From positions 110,028 to 174,027 of the forward strand of contig CAWBKU010000001.1 of NCBI GenBank assembly GCA_963789535.1: 64,000 bases of DNA. Reading direction: 5' to 3'. This document shows, one piece after another, positions 42,866-51,901 of the stretch. The DNA comes from CAVXHQ01 sp963789535 (GTDB lineage: Bacteria; Pseudomonadota; Alphaproteobacteria; Rhodobacterales; Rhodobacteraceae). The position numbers were made by a program, and so were the translations under genes. Under the pieces are notes generated by a model, which was not told the DNA's origin, ran no database searches, and saw nothing but the letters and a program-made list of their open reading frames with translations. Position 1 is the stretch's first letter. Each line of letters begins with the position of its first letter.

Positions 42866-43711
42866 ATGAGATCTTCCAAGTCCCGCTCGCGCGGCAACAA
42901 GAACCGCAACACCAGCCGCCCCACCGGCGGCAACATCATCAACCGCGTCTTCGACAGTTCGGGGCCGGACGGCAAGGTGCGCGGCACACCGCAGCAGATC
43001 ATCGAGAAATACAGCCAGTTGCACCGCGATTCGCTCCTGTCGAACGACCGCGTGAACGCCGAGAACTTTGCCCAGCACGCCGAGCACTATCTGCGGATGC
43101 TCGCCGAGGCGACACGCGAGGTCGACAAGCAGCGCGAGCAGATGGAACAGGAAAACCGCGAGCGGCAGGCCGAGCGCGACCGCCAGATGCAGGCCGACCG
43201 CGACCGTCAGGCGGAGCGCGACCGCGAGCGCGAGGCCAATCGCGAACGGCAGGGGCAGGGCGGCGGCGGCCAGAACAATGGCGGCCAGAATAGCGGCCAG
43301 AATAGCGGCCAGAACGGAAGCCAGAACGGCGGCCATAACAATGGCGGCGCCCAGAACGGCAACGGACCTTCTGCCGACAGGGGCGAGCGCCCCGAGCGTC
43401 AGGAACGCCGCCCCCGTGCCGCGCCGCAGGGCGAGACCGAGACCGAGGCCGACCGCGCCCCGAGCCGCGACCGCGAGCGTGCGGCGCGACTGCGGGCTCA
43501 GGAAGAGGCGTTCAACGGACCGACGCCCTCGATGCTCCTCGATCCGTCGAGTGCCGATCAGCCCGATTTCGGATCGGGCGACGACGATGGCCCGGGCCTG
43601 GTCGACACGCCCGAAAGCGGCGCCGCCCCCGCCCGCGCGCCCCGCACCCGCAAACCGCGCGCCCCCAAGGCAGCGGCGCCGTCCCCCGACGGCCCCGAAA
43701 CGGCCGAATAG
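42866..43711 (+). CDS. DUF4167 protein
   Basis: 281 residues. The DUF4167 domain is at the N-terminus (about 1-80; GNKNRNTSRPTGG, NRVFDSSGPDGKVRGT, QHAEHYLRMLAE). A long charged helix follows (QREQMEQENRERQAERDR), then an Asn/Gln/Gly low-complexity tract made of GQNSGQNSGQNGSQNGG-type units (about 130-165). The C-terminal part is disordered and Pro/Asp-rich. The domain occurs in many alphaproteobacteria; its function is unknown, though the basic N-terminus and the disordered tail suggest nucleic-acid binding. Start ATG 42866. It converges on rsmA, 8 bases apart. Confidence 0.88.
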   Translation: MRSSKSRSRGNKNRNTSRPTGGNIINRVFDSSGPDGKVRGTPQQIIEKYSQLHRDSLLSNDRVNAENFAQHAEHYLRMLAEATREVDKQREQMEQENRERQAERDRQMQADRDRQAERDREREANRERQGQGGGGQNNGGQNSGQNSGQNGSQNGGHNNGGAQNGNGPSADRGERPERQERRPRAAPQGETETEADRAPSRDRERAARLRAQEEAFNGPTPSMLLDPSSADQPDFGSGDDDGPGLVDTPESGAAPARAPRTRKPRAPKAAAPSPDGPETAE

Positions 43712-43718
43712 CGCGCGG

Positions 43719-44561
43719 CTACGCCGCCGCGAGGCTGCGGGCGAGGGCGCAGAACGCCTCGAGCGAGACCTGTTCGGCCCTCTCGGTCGGCGGGATGCCC
43801 ACCGCCGTCAGATGTGCCTCGATGTCCGGCGCGAGCCCCCGCAGGGCGGACCGCAGCATCTTGCGCCGCTGGTTGAACGCGGTCGCGACGAGGCGCGACA
43901 GGACCGCCGGATCGGCGGCAAAGCGCGGCGCGGGCAGGGCGGTCAGGTGCACGACCGAGGACCAGACCTTCGGCGCGGGTACGAAGACCTCGGGTGCCAG
44001 ATCCATGACGATCCGCACCTCGGCGCGCCACTGCGCCAGCAGCGCGAGCCGCCCGTAGGCCTTCGATCCCGGCGCCGCCACGATCCGCTCGGCCACCTCG
44101 CGCTGGAACATGAGGGTCGCGCTTGCCCAGAACGGCGGCCAGACCGGCGGCGTCAGCCAGCGCACCAGAAGTTCGGTGCCGATGTTGTAGGGCAGGTTGG
44201 CCGCGATCCGGATCGGCGCGGTCAGATGGGCGGCCACATCGACGGCCAGCGCGTCGCCCTCGATCACCGTCAGACGCCCCGGATAGGCCGCCGCGATCTC
44301 GGCCAGTGCCGGCAGACAGCGCGCGTCCTTTTCGATCGCCAGCACCCTCCGCGCCCCCTCGGCGAGCAGACCGCGGGTCAGGCCGCCCGGCCCCGGCCCG
44401 ACCTCGAGGATGTCGGACCCCGGCAAGTCCCCCGCCGCCCGCGCGATCCGGGCGGTAAGGTTCAGGTCGAGCAGGAAATTCTGCCCCAGCGCCTTCTTCG
44501 CCGCGATCCCGTGGCGCGCGATGACGGCACGCAGGGGCGGCAGGTCGTCGATCCCGCTCAC
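43719..44561 (-). CDS. rsmA: 16S rRNA dimethyladenosine transferase
   Basis: 280 residues. It dimethylates A1518 and A1519 of 16S rRNA. The AdoMet motif is ILEVGPGPGGLTRGLL and the catalytic motif IAANLPYNIGTELL; KALGQNFLLDLN lies at the N-terminus. The GTG start at 44561 gives VSGIDDLPPLRAVI, which fits homologues; the frame continues upstream to a TTG at 44627, but that leader falls in an intergenic repeat. It is the last gene of the lpt-surA-pdxA run. Confidence 0.94.
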   Translation of the reverse strand: MSGIDDLPPLRAVIARHGIAAKKALGQNFLLDLNLTARIARAAGDLPGSDILEVGPGPGGLTRGLLAEGARRVLAIEKDARCLPALAEIAAAYPGRLTVIEGDALAVDVAAHLTAPIRIAANLPYNIGTELLVRWLTPPVWPPFWASATLMFQREVAERIVAAPGSKAYGRLALLAQWRAEVRIVMDLAPEVFVPAPKVWSSVVHLTALPAPRFAADPAVLSRLVATAFNQRRKMLRSALRGLAPDIEAHLTAVGIPPTERAEQVSLEAFCALARSLAAA

Positions 44562-44592
44562 GCGCGCGGCCCGAGGTCCGGGCGCCGCACTT

Positions 44593-44619
44593 CGGGTTTT
44601 TTCTTGCCAGAAATACTCA
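44593..44619 (-). repeat. Intergenic repeat tail (TATTTC-GGCAAGAAAAA)
   Basis: On the minus strand: TGAGTATTTCTGGCAAGAAA then AAACCCG. It matches 5787-5809 (TATTTCGGGCAAGAAAAA) with one difference over 18 bases. It lies between pdxA and rsmA, at the place where the upstream extension of rsmA would have to be coding. This supports the GTG 44561 start. Confidence 0.6.
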
Positions 44620-44627
44620 TCCTGCAA

Positions 44628-45593
44628 TCACCGCCCGCGCGCCGCCGCCATGTCGCGCGCCAGCCGCAGGGCTGCGATCATCGACGCAGGGTCCGCGAGC
44701 CCGCGTCCGGCGATGTCGAAGGCGGTGCCGTGGTCGGGCGAGGTGCGGATGAACGGCAGGCCGAGCGTGACGTTCACGCCGCCCGCGAAATCGAGGGTCT
44801 TGATCGGGATCAGCGCCTGATCGTGATACATGCAGACCGCCGCGTCATAGCGGGCCCGGGCGGCGGGGTGAAACATCGTGTCGGCGGGCAGGGGGCCGGC
44901 CACGTCGAGGCCCTCGTCGCGCAGGGCGGCGAGACATGGCGCAATCATCTCGATCTCGTCGCGTCCCATCCGTCCGTCCTCGCCCGCGTGCGGGTTCAGA
45001 CCCGCGACAGCGATCCGGGGCCCGACGATGCCGAAATCGGTCGTCAACGCGCGCGCCGTGATCCGCACGGTCTGCGCCAGCACTTGCGCGGTCAGGGCGC
45101 GCGGCACCTCAGACAGGGGGATGTGGATCGTCGCGGGCACCACCCGCAGGTCGGGGCAGGCGAGCATCATCACGACCGGCACATCGCCCGCGAGGGCGCC
45201 GAGATATTCGGTATGCCCCGGCCAGGCGAAATCGGCGCCTGCCATCAGGGCCGCCTTGTGGATCGGCGCGGTGCAGAGCGCGGTCGCCCGGCCTGCCTGC
45301 ACCAGCGACACGGCCTCGGCGATGGCGGCGATCACGTGGGCGGCGTGGGAGGCGACGGGTTGGCCGGGCACAGCGGCGGCGCCGAAATCGCGCAGGAGGA
45401 CGGGCAGGGCGTGGGGCGTGATCGCGGCGGCATCCTCGGGCCCCTCGGCGGGTTGCCAGGGCGTGCCGGGCGGCAGATGTGACGGATCGCCGATCCACAG
45501 CAGCGGGCCGTCGTGGCAGAGCGTCGACCACGCTCGTGCCGCGACCTCGGGGCCGATGCCCGCCGGTTCGCCGCAACTGATGACGATCGTCAC
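44628..45593 (-). CDS. pdxA: 4-Hydroxythreonine-4-phosphate dehydrogenase
   Basis: 321 residues. Pyridoxal-phosphate synthesis. The start MTIVISCGEPAGIGPEV, the PIHKAALMAGA motif, PGHTEYLGAL (metal His) and CMYHDQALIPIKTL (metal His) are all present, with the C-terminal FIRTSPDHGTAFDIAG. It lies 18 bases after the surA stop. The order lptD-surA-pdxA-rsmA is the same as in E. coli. Confidence 0.95.
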   Translation of the reverse strand: MTIVISCGEPAGIGPEVAARAWSTLCHDGPLLWIGDPSHLPPGTPWQPAEGPEDAAAITPHALPVLLRDFGAAAVPGQPVASHAAHVIAAIAEAVSLVQAGRATALCTAPIHKAALMAGADFAWPGHTEYLGALAGDVPVVMMLACPDLRVVPATIHIPLSEVPRALTAQVLAQTVRITARALTTDFGIVGPRIAVAGLNPHAGEDGRMGRDEIEMIAPCLAALRDEGLDVAGPLPADTMFHPAARARYDAAVCMYHDQALIPIKTLDFAGGVNVTLGLPFIRTSPDHGTAFDIAGRGLADPASMIAALRLARDMAAARGR

Positions 45594-45611
45594 GCCGTCG
45601 CGTCCGTGCGC

Positions 45612-46823
45612 CTAGTCACCCACGATCACCGCCGCCGCGCGCAGGTCAGCGAGGAGCCCGTCGGCATAGCCCGCAAGCCGCTGCGAGCGTAGTTGCGCCT
45701 CGATCGTTTCGCGGTCGACGCCCTCGGGGGTTGCATAGGTGCGCCCGCAGAGCATGACGAAAGCGACCGACCCGGACGCCGTCGTCAGCGCCGCGGAGAA
45801 CTCGTTCGTGTCGAGCCGGGCCAGTTGCAGCGCGATGTCCTGCGGGATCTCGCCCAGGCCTTGCGTCTGGCGCAGGAGACGGTCGGCAGGCAGGCCCTGC
45901 GCGATGGCATAGAGGTCGTCGCAGGTATCGACGCGGGCGGCGACGGCGGCGGCCTCGGTCGCGTCGGCCGCGTAATAGACGGCATAGTCGATGGCGCTGG
46001 CCTCGGCGGGCGATGCCGAGACCTCGCGCACGCCGCGCATCTGGAACAGGGCGACACCATTGGTGATCGGGATCGGCGCCGTCACCTCGCCGGGCGACAG
46101 CGACAGGAGCAGCGTGCGCAACTGCGGCGGATAATTGTCGAGCGGCAGCCAGTCGAGCCTGCCGCCCTGTTCCCGGCTCGGCAGCGCCGAGACGCGCCGC
46201 GCCTCGGCCTCGAATGCCGGCTGCGAGGTGAGGCGCGAGATGTTCTGCGCCGTGGCAAGGGCCTGAGCGGCCTCCGGCGGGGGGGCGGCGATGATGATCT
46301 CGGACAGCAGGACCTCGATCACCGAACCGCCGCCTGCCGCGGCACCGAGGGCCGCGTCGATTTCGGCGGCGCTGATCTGGGCGCGGGGGCCGAACCGCTG
46401 GCGGACATAGTCGCGCCAGGTGGTGCCGACGAGGACGAAGTCGCGGAGCGTCTCCTCCTCGACGCCGTTCTGGCCCAGCAGCACGATGAACTCGTCGAGA
46501 CCGAGGTTGGCGCGCTCGGCGAAATCGGTCATCGCGGCGCGCAGGCTCTCGTCGGTGATCTGGAGGCCGACGCGCGCGAGTTCGGCGAGCTTCAGGCGGT
46601 CCTCGACCAGTTGCTCGCGCGCGAGCGCGTCGAGATCGCCGGGCGTGCGGAACACCTCGAGCATGCGGCGGCGCTGGTCGATCTCGAACCCGGTGATCGC
46701 GTCCTCGTTCACGGTGATGACCGGCGAGAACAGGCCCTGCGCCGGGGCGGCGAGCGGGATGAGTGCCATGAGTGCGGCGCACAACAGGCCGCGCAGGCGG
46801 TGGGAAAGGTCTGGTTGCGCCAT
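45612..46823 (-). CDS. surA: SurA-type periplasmic peptidyl-prolyl isomerase/chaperone
   Basis: 403 residues. A signal peptide (LLCAALMALIPLAAPAQG) is followed by a SurA N-domain (VITVNEDAITGFEIDQRRRMLEVF and VEDRLKLAELARVGLQITDE). There is one parvulin-like region (about 185-300; EVLLSEIIIAAPPPEAAQAL to LSPGEVTAPIPITNG) and a C-terminal helix. The parvulin part is divergent. It would help outer-membrane proteins such as LptD fold. Start ATG 46823 was chosen by the signal sequence. A gap of 59 bases separates it from lptD. Confidence 0.85.
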   Translation of the reverse strand: MAQPDLSHRLRGLLCAALMALIPLAAPAQGLFSPVITVNEDAITGFEIDQRRRMLEVFRTPGDLDALAREQLVEDRLKLAELARVGLQITDESLRAAMTDFAERANLGLDEFIVLLGQNGVEEETLRDFVLVGTTWRDYVRQRFGPRAQISAAEIDAALGAAAGGGSVIEVLLSEIIIAAPPPEAAQALATAQNISRLTSQPAFEAEARRVSALPSREQGGRLDWLPLDNYPPQLRTLLLSLSPGEVTAPIPITNGVALFQMRGVREVSASPAEASAIDYAVYYAADATEAAAVAARVDTCDDLYAIAQGLPADRLLRQTQGLGEIPQDIALQLARLDTNEFSAALTTASGSVAFVMLCGRTYATPEGVDRETIEAQLRSQRLAGYADGLLADLRAAAVIVGD

Positions 46824-46882
46824 CGGGCGGGCCCTCGCTGCTCGGGCGCGGCGGGCCGCGCTCGGATGGTGGTCGGCCGGGT

Positions 46883-48982
46883 TCACTCCCGGCACGCGGC
46901 GGCGGCGACCCGGGGGGCCGACCCTGCGGAAAAGCCATCGAGACTTATCGCAAAGCCGAGATCCGTGGAGGGTGCCACCGCTTCGTTGAAGGTGTAGCGG
47001 CGCGACAGAGAAAGGTCCACCGTCACGCATTCGTTGCGCCAGCGGATGCCGATGTCGGCCTCGGCGGGGGCGTCGCGCACGACGTCAAAACGCCCGCCGA
47101 GGCTCAGGCGCCATGTGTCGTTCACCTGCCATGCGGCGTCCACGGTCCATTCCTCGGCGCGGTCCAGACGCTCGCGCGAGGGGTCGGCGGGCAGGAAGTG
47201 GTAGGCCGCCGAGACGTCGAGCAGGGCATTCGACCAGTCGACCCGCGCCTCGGTCTTGGAAAAGCGGAACGCCCCGTCGAACAGTGCCCGCGCGTCGAGG
47301 CCGAAGCCGCCCGCCAGATCGACGTGGCCGGCGACGAGCCAGTCGGAATTGGGCGTGGCAAGGCCCGAGGCGGGCGAGAAGCCGGTCTGCGGCGTGCTCT
47401 GGAACAGGCGTCCGGCCAGGACGGACGCCGAGGTGCCGTCCGCCGCGAGGCGGGTGTAGGACAGGCCCGCGGCAGAGCGCCAGCCGGTCTCGCTCGCGTC
47501 CTCGCCGGGAAAGCGGGTGAAGGCGAAAAGGTTGCCCTCGTCGAATTCGGCCAGACGCGAGTCCTCGTTCGGGGGGGTGATGCCGGTCGATGCGGACCAT
47601 CCCAGCGACACCACCGGCTCGAGGAGGTGGGTGGCGGCCACGTCGCGGCGTACCAGCGGCCAGCGCAGGGTGACGGCCCCCGCCGAGACCGCCCGACCGC
47701 CGCTCTCGGCGCCGGGATCGTTGCCGATCTCGTAGTAGTCGACGGCAAGCGTGGTCCGCGCGTCGAGGACGAGGCCCTGCGGCAGCACCACCTCGCGTTG
47801 CCAGCCGGCGGTCGCGCCGAGGCGGATCACGTCGCGGCCGGTGTCGCCGAGGTTGTCCGACGTCCGCTCGAACGCATCGAGCGTGGCGCCATAGGTCAGC
47901 GTGCCGCCGACGACCGGGGCGGCGACGCGCCGCTCGTAGGTGAGTTCGCCGACGAGGGGGGGGAGTTCGGCGTCAGGCTCGTCGTCGCGCAGGCTCTCGT
48001 AGAACGTGAGGTCGGCGTGCAGGAGATCGAAGGTGCGCACCCTCGTCAGGGTGATCGCGCTGTCCAGCCGGTCCTTGTCGGAATAGCCGTAGTCGAGCAG
48101 ATAGGCCTGGTCACTCACCGCCTCGATATCGAGGTCGAGCCGGAAGCCGCGCGGCAGGTTGACGGCGGCGGCGGCAAAGACATAGCCGCGGGTGTCGTCC
48201 GTCACGATGTCGTCGAGGCTCACCGCGGCGTTGACCTCGAGGGTGCCGTTCAGGAACGCCTGCCGGTAGCGCGCCTCGAGGGTGCGGGTGTCGGGCGACA
48301 GATACGGGGTGAGCGTCAGGTCGCGGCTGTCGCCGAGGGCGATGAAATACGGCAGTTTCAGACCGATGCCGAGTTCGCTGGTGGTGCGCAGGGACGGGAT
48401 GAGCAGGCCGGTGGCGCGTTCCAGCGTCGGGTCGGGCAGACGCATCCGCGGGATCCACGCGACGGGCGTTCCACGGATCAGGAAACTGGCGTTCTCGAAA
48501 TAGATCTGGCGTTCGACCTCGTCGTGGATGACCCGGTCGGCGCGGATTTCCCACAGCGGCGCAGCCGTGCCGCAGACGGCGCAGGAGGTTGCGGCGGCGC
48601 GGGTCAGCGCCGAATAGCGCCCGTCGATCCGGTCGATCGAATTGGCGGCAAGCTGCAATTGCTGGTTCAGGACGAGGCGGGCGCCGCGCAGGATGCCGTT
48701 CTGCAACGTCGGATCGATCTCGGCGCGGTCGGCGGCGATGATCGTGCCGTCCGGCGCGCGGATCAGGATCGGCCCGGTGATCGAGAGGCGGTCGGTGGTC
48801 TGGTCATAGACGATCGCGGCCGCCGACAGGGTGGTGCCGTCGTAATAGACCTCGACGTTGCCCGCCGCGGCGAGGCGGGGGCCGGGCGAGACGGTGACAC
48901 TGTCGGCCACGAGGGTCGCAGCGCCCTGCGCGTCCGCGGTCGGCGCGAGCACCAACAGGATCAGTGCAAGGAACCAGCGCAT
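46883..48982 (-). CDS. lptD: LPS-assembly protein LptD
   Basis: 699 residues. A signal peptide (FLALILLVLAPTADA) leads into the OstA/LptA-like jellyroll (GRYSALTRAAATSCAVCG; IRADRVIHDEVERQIYFENAS). The large outer-membrane barrel follows (RQAFLNGTLEVNAAVS, LAVDYYEIGND, WRLSLGGRFDVV). LptD with LptE places LPS in the outer leaflet. Only one Cys pair (CAVCG) is near the N-domain, and other disulfide cysteines are sparse. The frame runs on upstream into lptG, but there it is antisense-like text in the wrong frame. Start ATG 48982 overlaps the lptG stop. Confidence 0.92.
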   Translation of the reverse strand: MRWFLALILLVLAPTADAQGAATLVADSVTVSPGPRLAAAGNVEVYYDGTTLSAAAIVYDQTTDRLSITGPILIRAPDGTIIAADRAEIDPTLQNGILRGARLVLNQQLQLAANSIDRIDGRYSALTRAAATSCAVCGTAAPLWEIRADRVIHDEVERQIYFENASFLIRGTPVAWIPRMRLPDPTLERATGLLIPSLRTTSELGIGLKLPYFIALGDSRDLTLTPYLSPDTRTLEARYRQAFLNGTLEVNAAVSLDDIVTDDTRGYVFAAAAVNLPRGFRLDLDIEAVSDQAYLLDYGYSDKDRLDSAITLTRVRTFDLLHADLTFYESLRDDEPDAELPPLVGELTYERRVAAPVVGGTLTYGATLDAFERTSDNLGDTGRDVIRLGATAGWQREVVLPQGLVLDARTTLAVDYYEIGNDPGAESGGRAVSAGAVTLRWPLVRRDVAATHLLEPVVSLGWSASTGITPPNEDSRLAEFDEGNLFAFTRFPGEDASETGWRSAAGLSYTRLAADGTSASVLAGRLFQSTPQTGFSPASGLATPNSDWLVAGHVDLAGGFGLDARALFDGAFRFSKTEARVDWSNALLDVSAAYHFLPADPSRERLDRAEEWTVDAAWQVNDTWRLSLGGRFDVVRDAPAEADIGIRWRNECVTVDLSLSRRYTFNEAVAPSTDLGFAISLDGFSAGSAPRVAAAACRE

Positions 48983-50076
48983 CAGCCGTCCTCGAGGTGG
49001 AGGATGAGGCTGAGCGACAGCGCGATGGCGGCGAGCGGCGGTGCCCAGGCGGCGAGGACCGCCGGGATCTGCCCCGTCTCGCCGAGGATCTGCGCGAAGT
49101 TGCGCAGGAAATAGACGCCGAAACTGAGCAGGATCGCGGCCAGCACCATGATGCCGGTGCGCCCGCCCCGCTGATGACGCATGGTGAAACCGGCACCGAT
49201 CAGCACCATCGCCACGAGGAACGCGGGCAGCGCCAGTTCCATCTGCAACCAGACCTCGTGGCGCCGCGCGGTGAACCCGGCGGCGCGCAGCCGTTCGATG
49301 AACTGCGGCAATTCCCAGATCGGGATCGAGGCGGGGGTGCCGAAACTGTCGCGGATTTCGTCCGGCGTCAGGGTCGAGGGCACCTCGAGCGTCGCGGCGG
49401 TGCTCGAGCCGGCCTCGGCGTTGCCGGTCCCCGAAAGCGGCCAGCGTTTGGTCCGCGTCAGCGCCCAGGCGCCGGGGGTCAGGCGCGCTGTTTCGGCCTC
49501 GATGCGCTCGAGGGGGCGGCCCTCGGTGTCGAAGGTGAGGAACGTGACCCCCGCAAGTTCGGTCCCGTCGAGGCTGGCGCGGGTGGCGTGGATCACCGTC
49601 TGCTCGCGCCCGTTGCCCTGCCGCAGCCAGATGCCGTCCTCGGACAGCGCGAGCACGCGGCCACCACCGTTCAGATCGGCGAGACGCGCCTCGTAGGCCG
49701 TCGATGTCGCGGCGACCAGCGGGTTGAACAGGGCCACGGCGACGAGGCCGAAGGCCAGCGCCACGCCCACCGGCGCCCACAGGGCGCGCAGCGCCGAGCG
49801 GCCGGCGGCGCGTGTCACCACCAGTTCGGAGGATCGCGCGAGGCCCAGAAACAGCGCCAGCGTCGCGATGATGACGACGAGCGGCAGGATCCGGTAGAGC
49901 GCCTGCGGCACCGCCAGCAGGGTGAGCGCGAGGAGTTGGCCAAAGCCGTCTACCGCCTCGCCATGGCGGCGCGCCTGGTCGATCAGGTCGATGAGCGCCA
50001 GCATCGCGAAGAAGAGCATCAGGATCGCGAGGAGGAGCCACAGAAAACGGCGGGCGAAATAGCGGTGCAGGATCAT
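48982..50076 (-). CDS. lptG: LPS export ABC transporter permease LptG
   Basis: 364 residues. Permease with six membrane helices in a 3+3 layout: about 12-33, 60-80 and 95-120, then three in the C-terminal 100 residues. A large periplasmic jellyroll lies between them. Signs are RYFARRFLWLLLAILML, LARSSELVVTRAAGRSALRAL (the coupling helix facing LptB) and the C-terminal ILLSFGVYFLRNF. It overlaps lptF by four bases and lptD by one. Confidence 0.92.
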   Translation of the reverse strand: MILHRYFARRFLWLLLAILMLFFAMLALIDLIDQARRHGEAVDGFGQLLALTLLAVPQALYRILPLVVIIATLALFLGLARSSELVVTRAAGRSALRALWAPVGVALAFGLVAVALFNPLVAATSTAYEARLADLNGGGRVLALSEDGIWLRQGNGREQTVIHATRASLDGTELAGVTFLTFDTEGRPLERIEAETARLTPGAWALTRTKRWPLSGTGNAEAGSSTAATLEVPSTLTPDEIRDSFGTPASIPIWELPQFIERLRAAGFTARRHEVWLQMELALPAFLVAMVLIGAGFTMRHQRGGRTGIMVLAAILLSFGVYFLRNFAQILGETGQIPAVLAAWAPPLAAIALSLSLILHLEDG

Positions 50077-51200
50077 GCCGCAACCCCGCGCGGCCTGCGC
50101 CGCAAGAGCCAGGGCCGGTCCGCGAGGATCAGCAGGAGGGCGGCAATGGCAAGGCCGAGCGTGCCCGGCAGATAGATCAGCGGCCAGAGGCGCGGGTCGG
50201 CGCCGATGACGCCCGACACGAGGCTCTCGACGACCTTGACGCCGATGAGCAGGAAGATCGCGCCGACGATCTGCTTCCACACGCCAAAGCGGTTGAACCC
50301 GCCGATCAGCAGCGTGGCGAACCCCAGCAGCGCCGAGACCAGCGCCTGCACCGCCAGCGCGAAGCGGTCGTGCCCCTCGACGATCATGTCGGCCGCCGCG
50401 ACCCCGGTTTCGGCCTCGAGTTCGGGCGTCGGACGCAGCAACTCCCAGGTCATGAGTTCCGACAGCCCGCGCGTGCCCGCCTGCGGCAGCGACACCAGCG
50501 CGCCGAGGTTGTAGGCCAGATCGTCGAACGAGGTGGTCAGCAGGCGCCGCGTCTCCGTGTTCAGCGTCTGCGCCAGACCGTCGACCATGACGAGTTGCGG
50601 CCCCGCCCCGGTGCGCACGATATAGGCGCTCGACGCGGTGTAGGTGACGGTCTCGCGCGTGGCGCGACTGTCCGACAGAAAGATGTCGAGCAACTCGCCA
50701 TCCGGGGTTATGTCGCGGATATAGAAGGTGATGTTGGGGGCAGGGGTCAGGAACTGACCGTCGCGCAGCAGCCGCGCGGTGGCGTTCTGCGCGATCTCGG
50801 CTGTGCGCAGGTTCAGTTCGGTGGTGGCCAGCGGCACCAGCACGTTCGTCAGCAGCGCCATGAGCGCCGTGACCGCGAGGCCGAAGACGAAGACGGGGCG
50901 CGCAAGGCGGAACGCCGAGGCGCCGGTCGCCTGGGCGACGACGAGTTCACTCTCGGACGCCATGCGGTTGGTGACGTAGAGGGCGGCGGCAAAGGCCGCG
51001 ATCGGCAGGACGATGCGGATCAGGCCGGGCAGGGACAGCAGGCTGAACAGCGCGAAGGTGCCCAGCGACTGGCCGTCGGCGAGCAGCCGCTCGAACAGAG
51101 AGACCGCGGAATTGACCCAATAGACGAGGATCAGCACCAGCGCGAAGAAGCCGAAGAGCATGGTAAGCTGCGCCAGCAGATATCGGTCCAGCCGTGCCAT
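50073..51200 (-). CDS. lptF: LPS export ABC transporter permease LptF
   Basis: 375 residues. Same architecture as LptG: LDRYLLAQLTMLFGFFALVLILVY, SESELVVAQATGASAFRLARP (coupling helix), a periplasmic domain with FLTPAPNITFYIRDITPDGELLDIFLSD, and a C-terminal helix set. LptF-LptG with LptB form the LPS extraction engine. Start ATG 51200 was chosen because the upstream extension is non-hydrophobic. It is the first gene of the lptFGD-surA-pdxA-rsmA group and divergent from holC; pepA, expected between the two in E. coli, is absent. Confidence 0.92.
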   Translation of the reverse strand: MARLDRYLLAQLTMLFGFFALVLILVYWVNSAVSLFERLLADGQSLGTFALFSLLSLPGLIRIVLPIAAFAAALYVTNRMASESELVVAQATGASAFRLARPVFVFGLAVTALMALLTNVLVPLATTELNLRTAEIAQNATARLLRDGQFLTPAPNITFYIRDITPDGELLDIFLSDSRATRETVTYTASSAYIVRTGAGPQLVMVDGLAQTLNTETRRLLTTSFDDLAYNLGALVSLPQAGTRGLSELMTWELLRPTPELEAETGVAAADMIVEGHDRFALAVQALVSALLGFATLLIGGFNRFGVWKQIVGAIFLLIGVKVVESLVSGVIGADPRLWPLIYLPGTLGLAIAALLLILADRPWLLRRRPRGVAA

Positions 51201-51424
51201 GCCGCCCCTCCCGCTTCTGCCGCTTGTTGTGCCGCGGCCCTGATGCACGATATATCGCATGGCCGGGGCAAGCCCAACCGCTAAACGACGCGGTGGCACC
51301 CGTCCCGGGACGGAAACTCTGCAGGTTTCCGACGTCGATTCCGGTCAGAGAAACCGGGGCCCGTGGCTCGTCGCTGGTCCGGACGGCGCGCCTGCGCTAG
51401 AAAGTGCGAACTGCGGGGGGTGCC

Positions 51425-51898
51425 ATGGGCGAGGCCTATTTCTATCATCTGACCGAAAGCCCGATCGAGGCGGCGCTGCCCGCCCTCGTCGAGCGGGCGC
51501 GCGCCGCAGGCTGGCGGGTCGAGGTGCGGGTGCCGGATGCGCCGACCGGCGAGATGCTGGACGCGGCGCTCTGGCGCGGACCGGACGACCGGTTCCTGCC
51601 GCACGGGCTTGCGGGCGGCGCCCATGACGCGCTGCAACCGGTGCTGATCCGCGTCGATGGCGGCGGGCCGGCGGCGAACGCCGCGTCGTGCCTCATGGCG
51701 GTCGGCGGTGCGTCGGTGGCGGCCGCCGAGGTGGCCGATCTCGCGCGAACCTGCATCCTCTTCGACGGTCACGACGCCGCCGCCCTCACCGCCGCGCGCG
51801 CGCATTGGAAGGCGCTGACCAGTGCCGGGGCGGGGGCGCAATACTGGGCGCAGGAAGACGGCCGATGGGTGAAGAAGGCCGAACACGCCGCCGCCTGA
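51425..51898 (+). CDS. holC: DNA polymerase III subunit chi
   Basis: 157 residues. Small clamp-loader accessory that links SSB to the polymerase. The fold is recognised by the start MGEAYFYHLTESPIEAALPAL, WRVEVRVPD, LDAALWRGPDDRFLPHG and the C-terminal AQYWAQEDGRWVKK. Start ATG 51425; a start at 51404 is less likely. It is divergent from lptF with a 224-base gap that holds the promoters but no visible pepA remnant. Confidence 0.9.
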   Translation: MGEAYFYHLTESPIEAALPALVERARAAGWRVEVRVPDAPTGEMLDAALWRGPDDRFLPHGLAGGAHDALQPVLIRVDGGGPAANAASCLMAVGGASVAAAEVADLARTCILFDGHDAAALTAARAHWKALTSAGAGAQYWAQEDGRWVKKAEHAAA

Positions 51899-51901
51899 TG
51901 G

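Noticed and set aside
46883..50083. A 1066-codon frame that would fuse lptG-region text to LptD
   Set aside because: The upstream half is in the wrong frame over lptG. The LptD signal peptide fixes the start at 48982.
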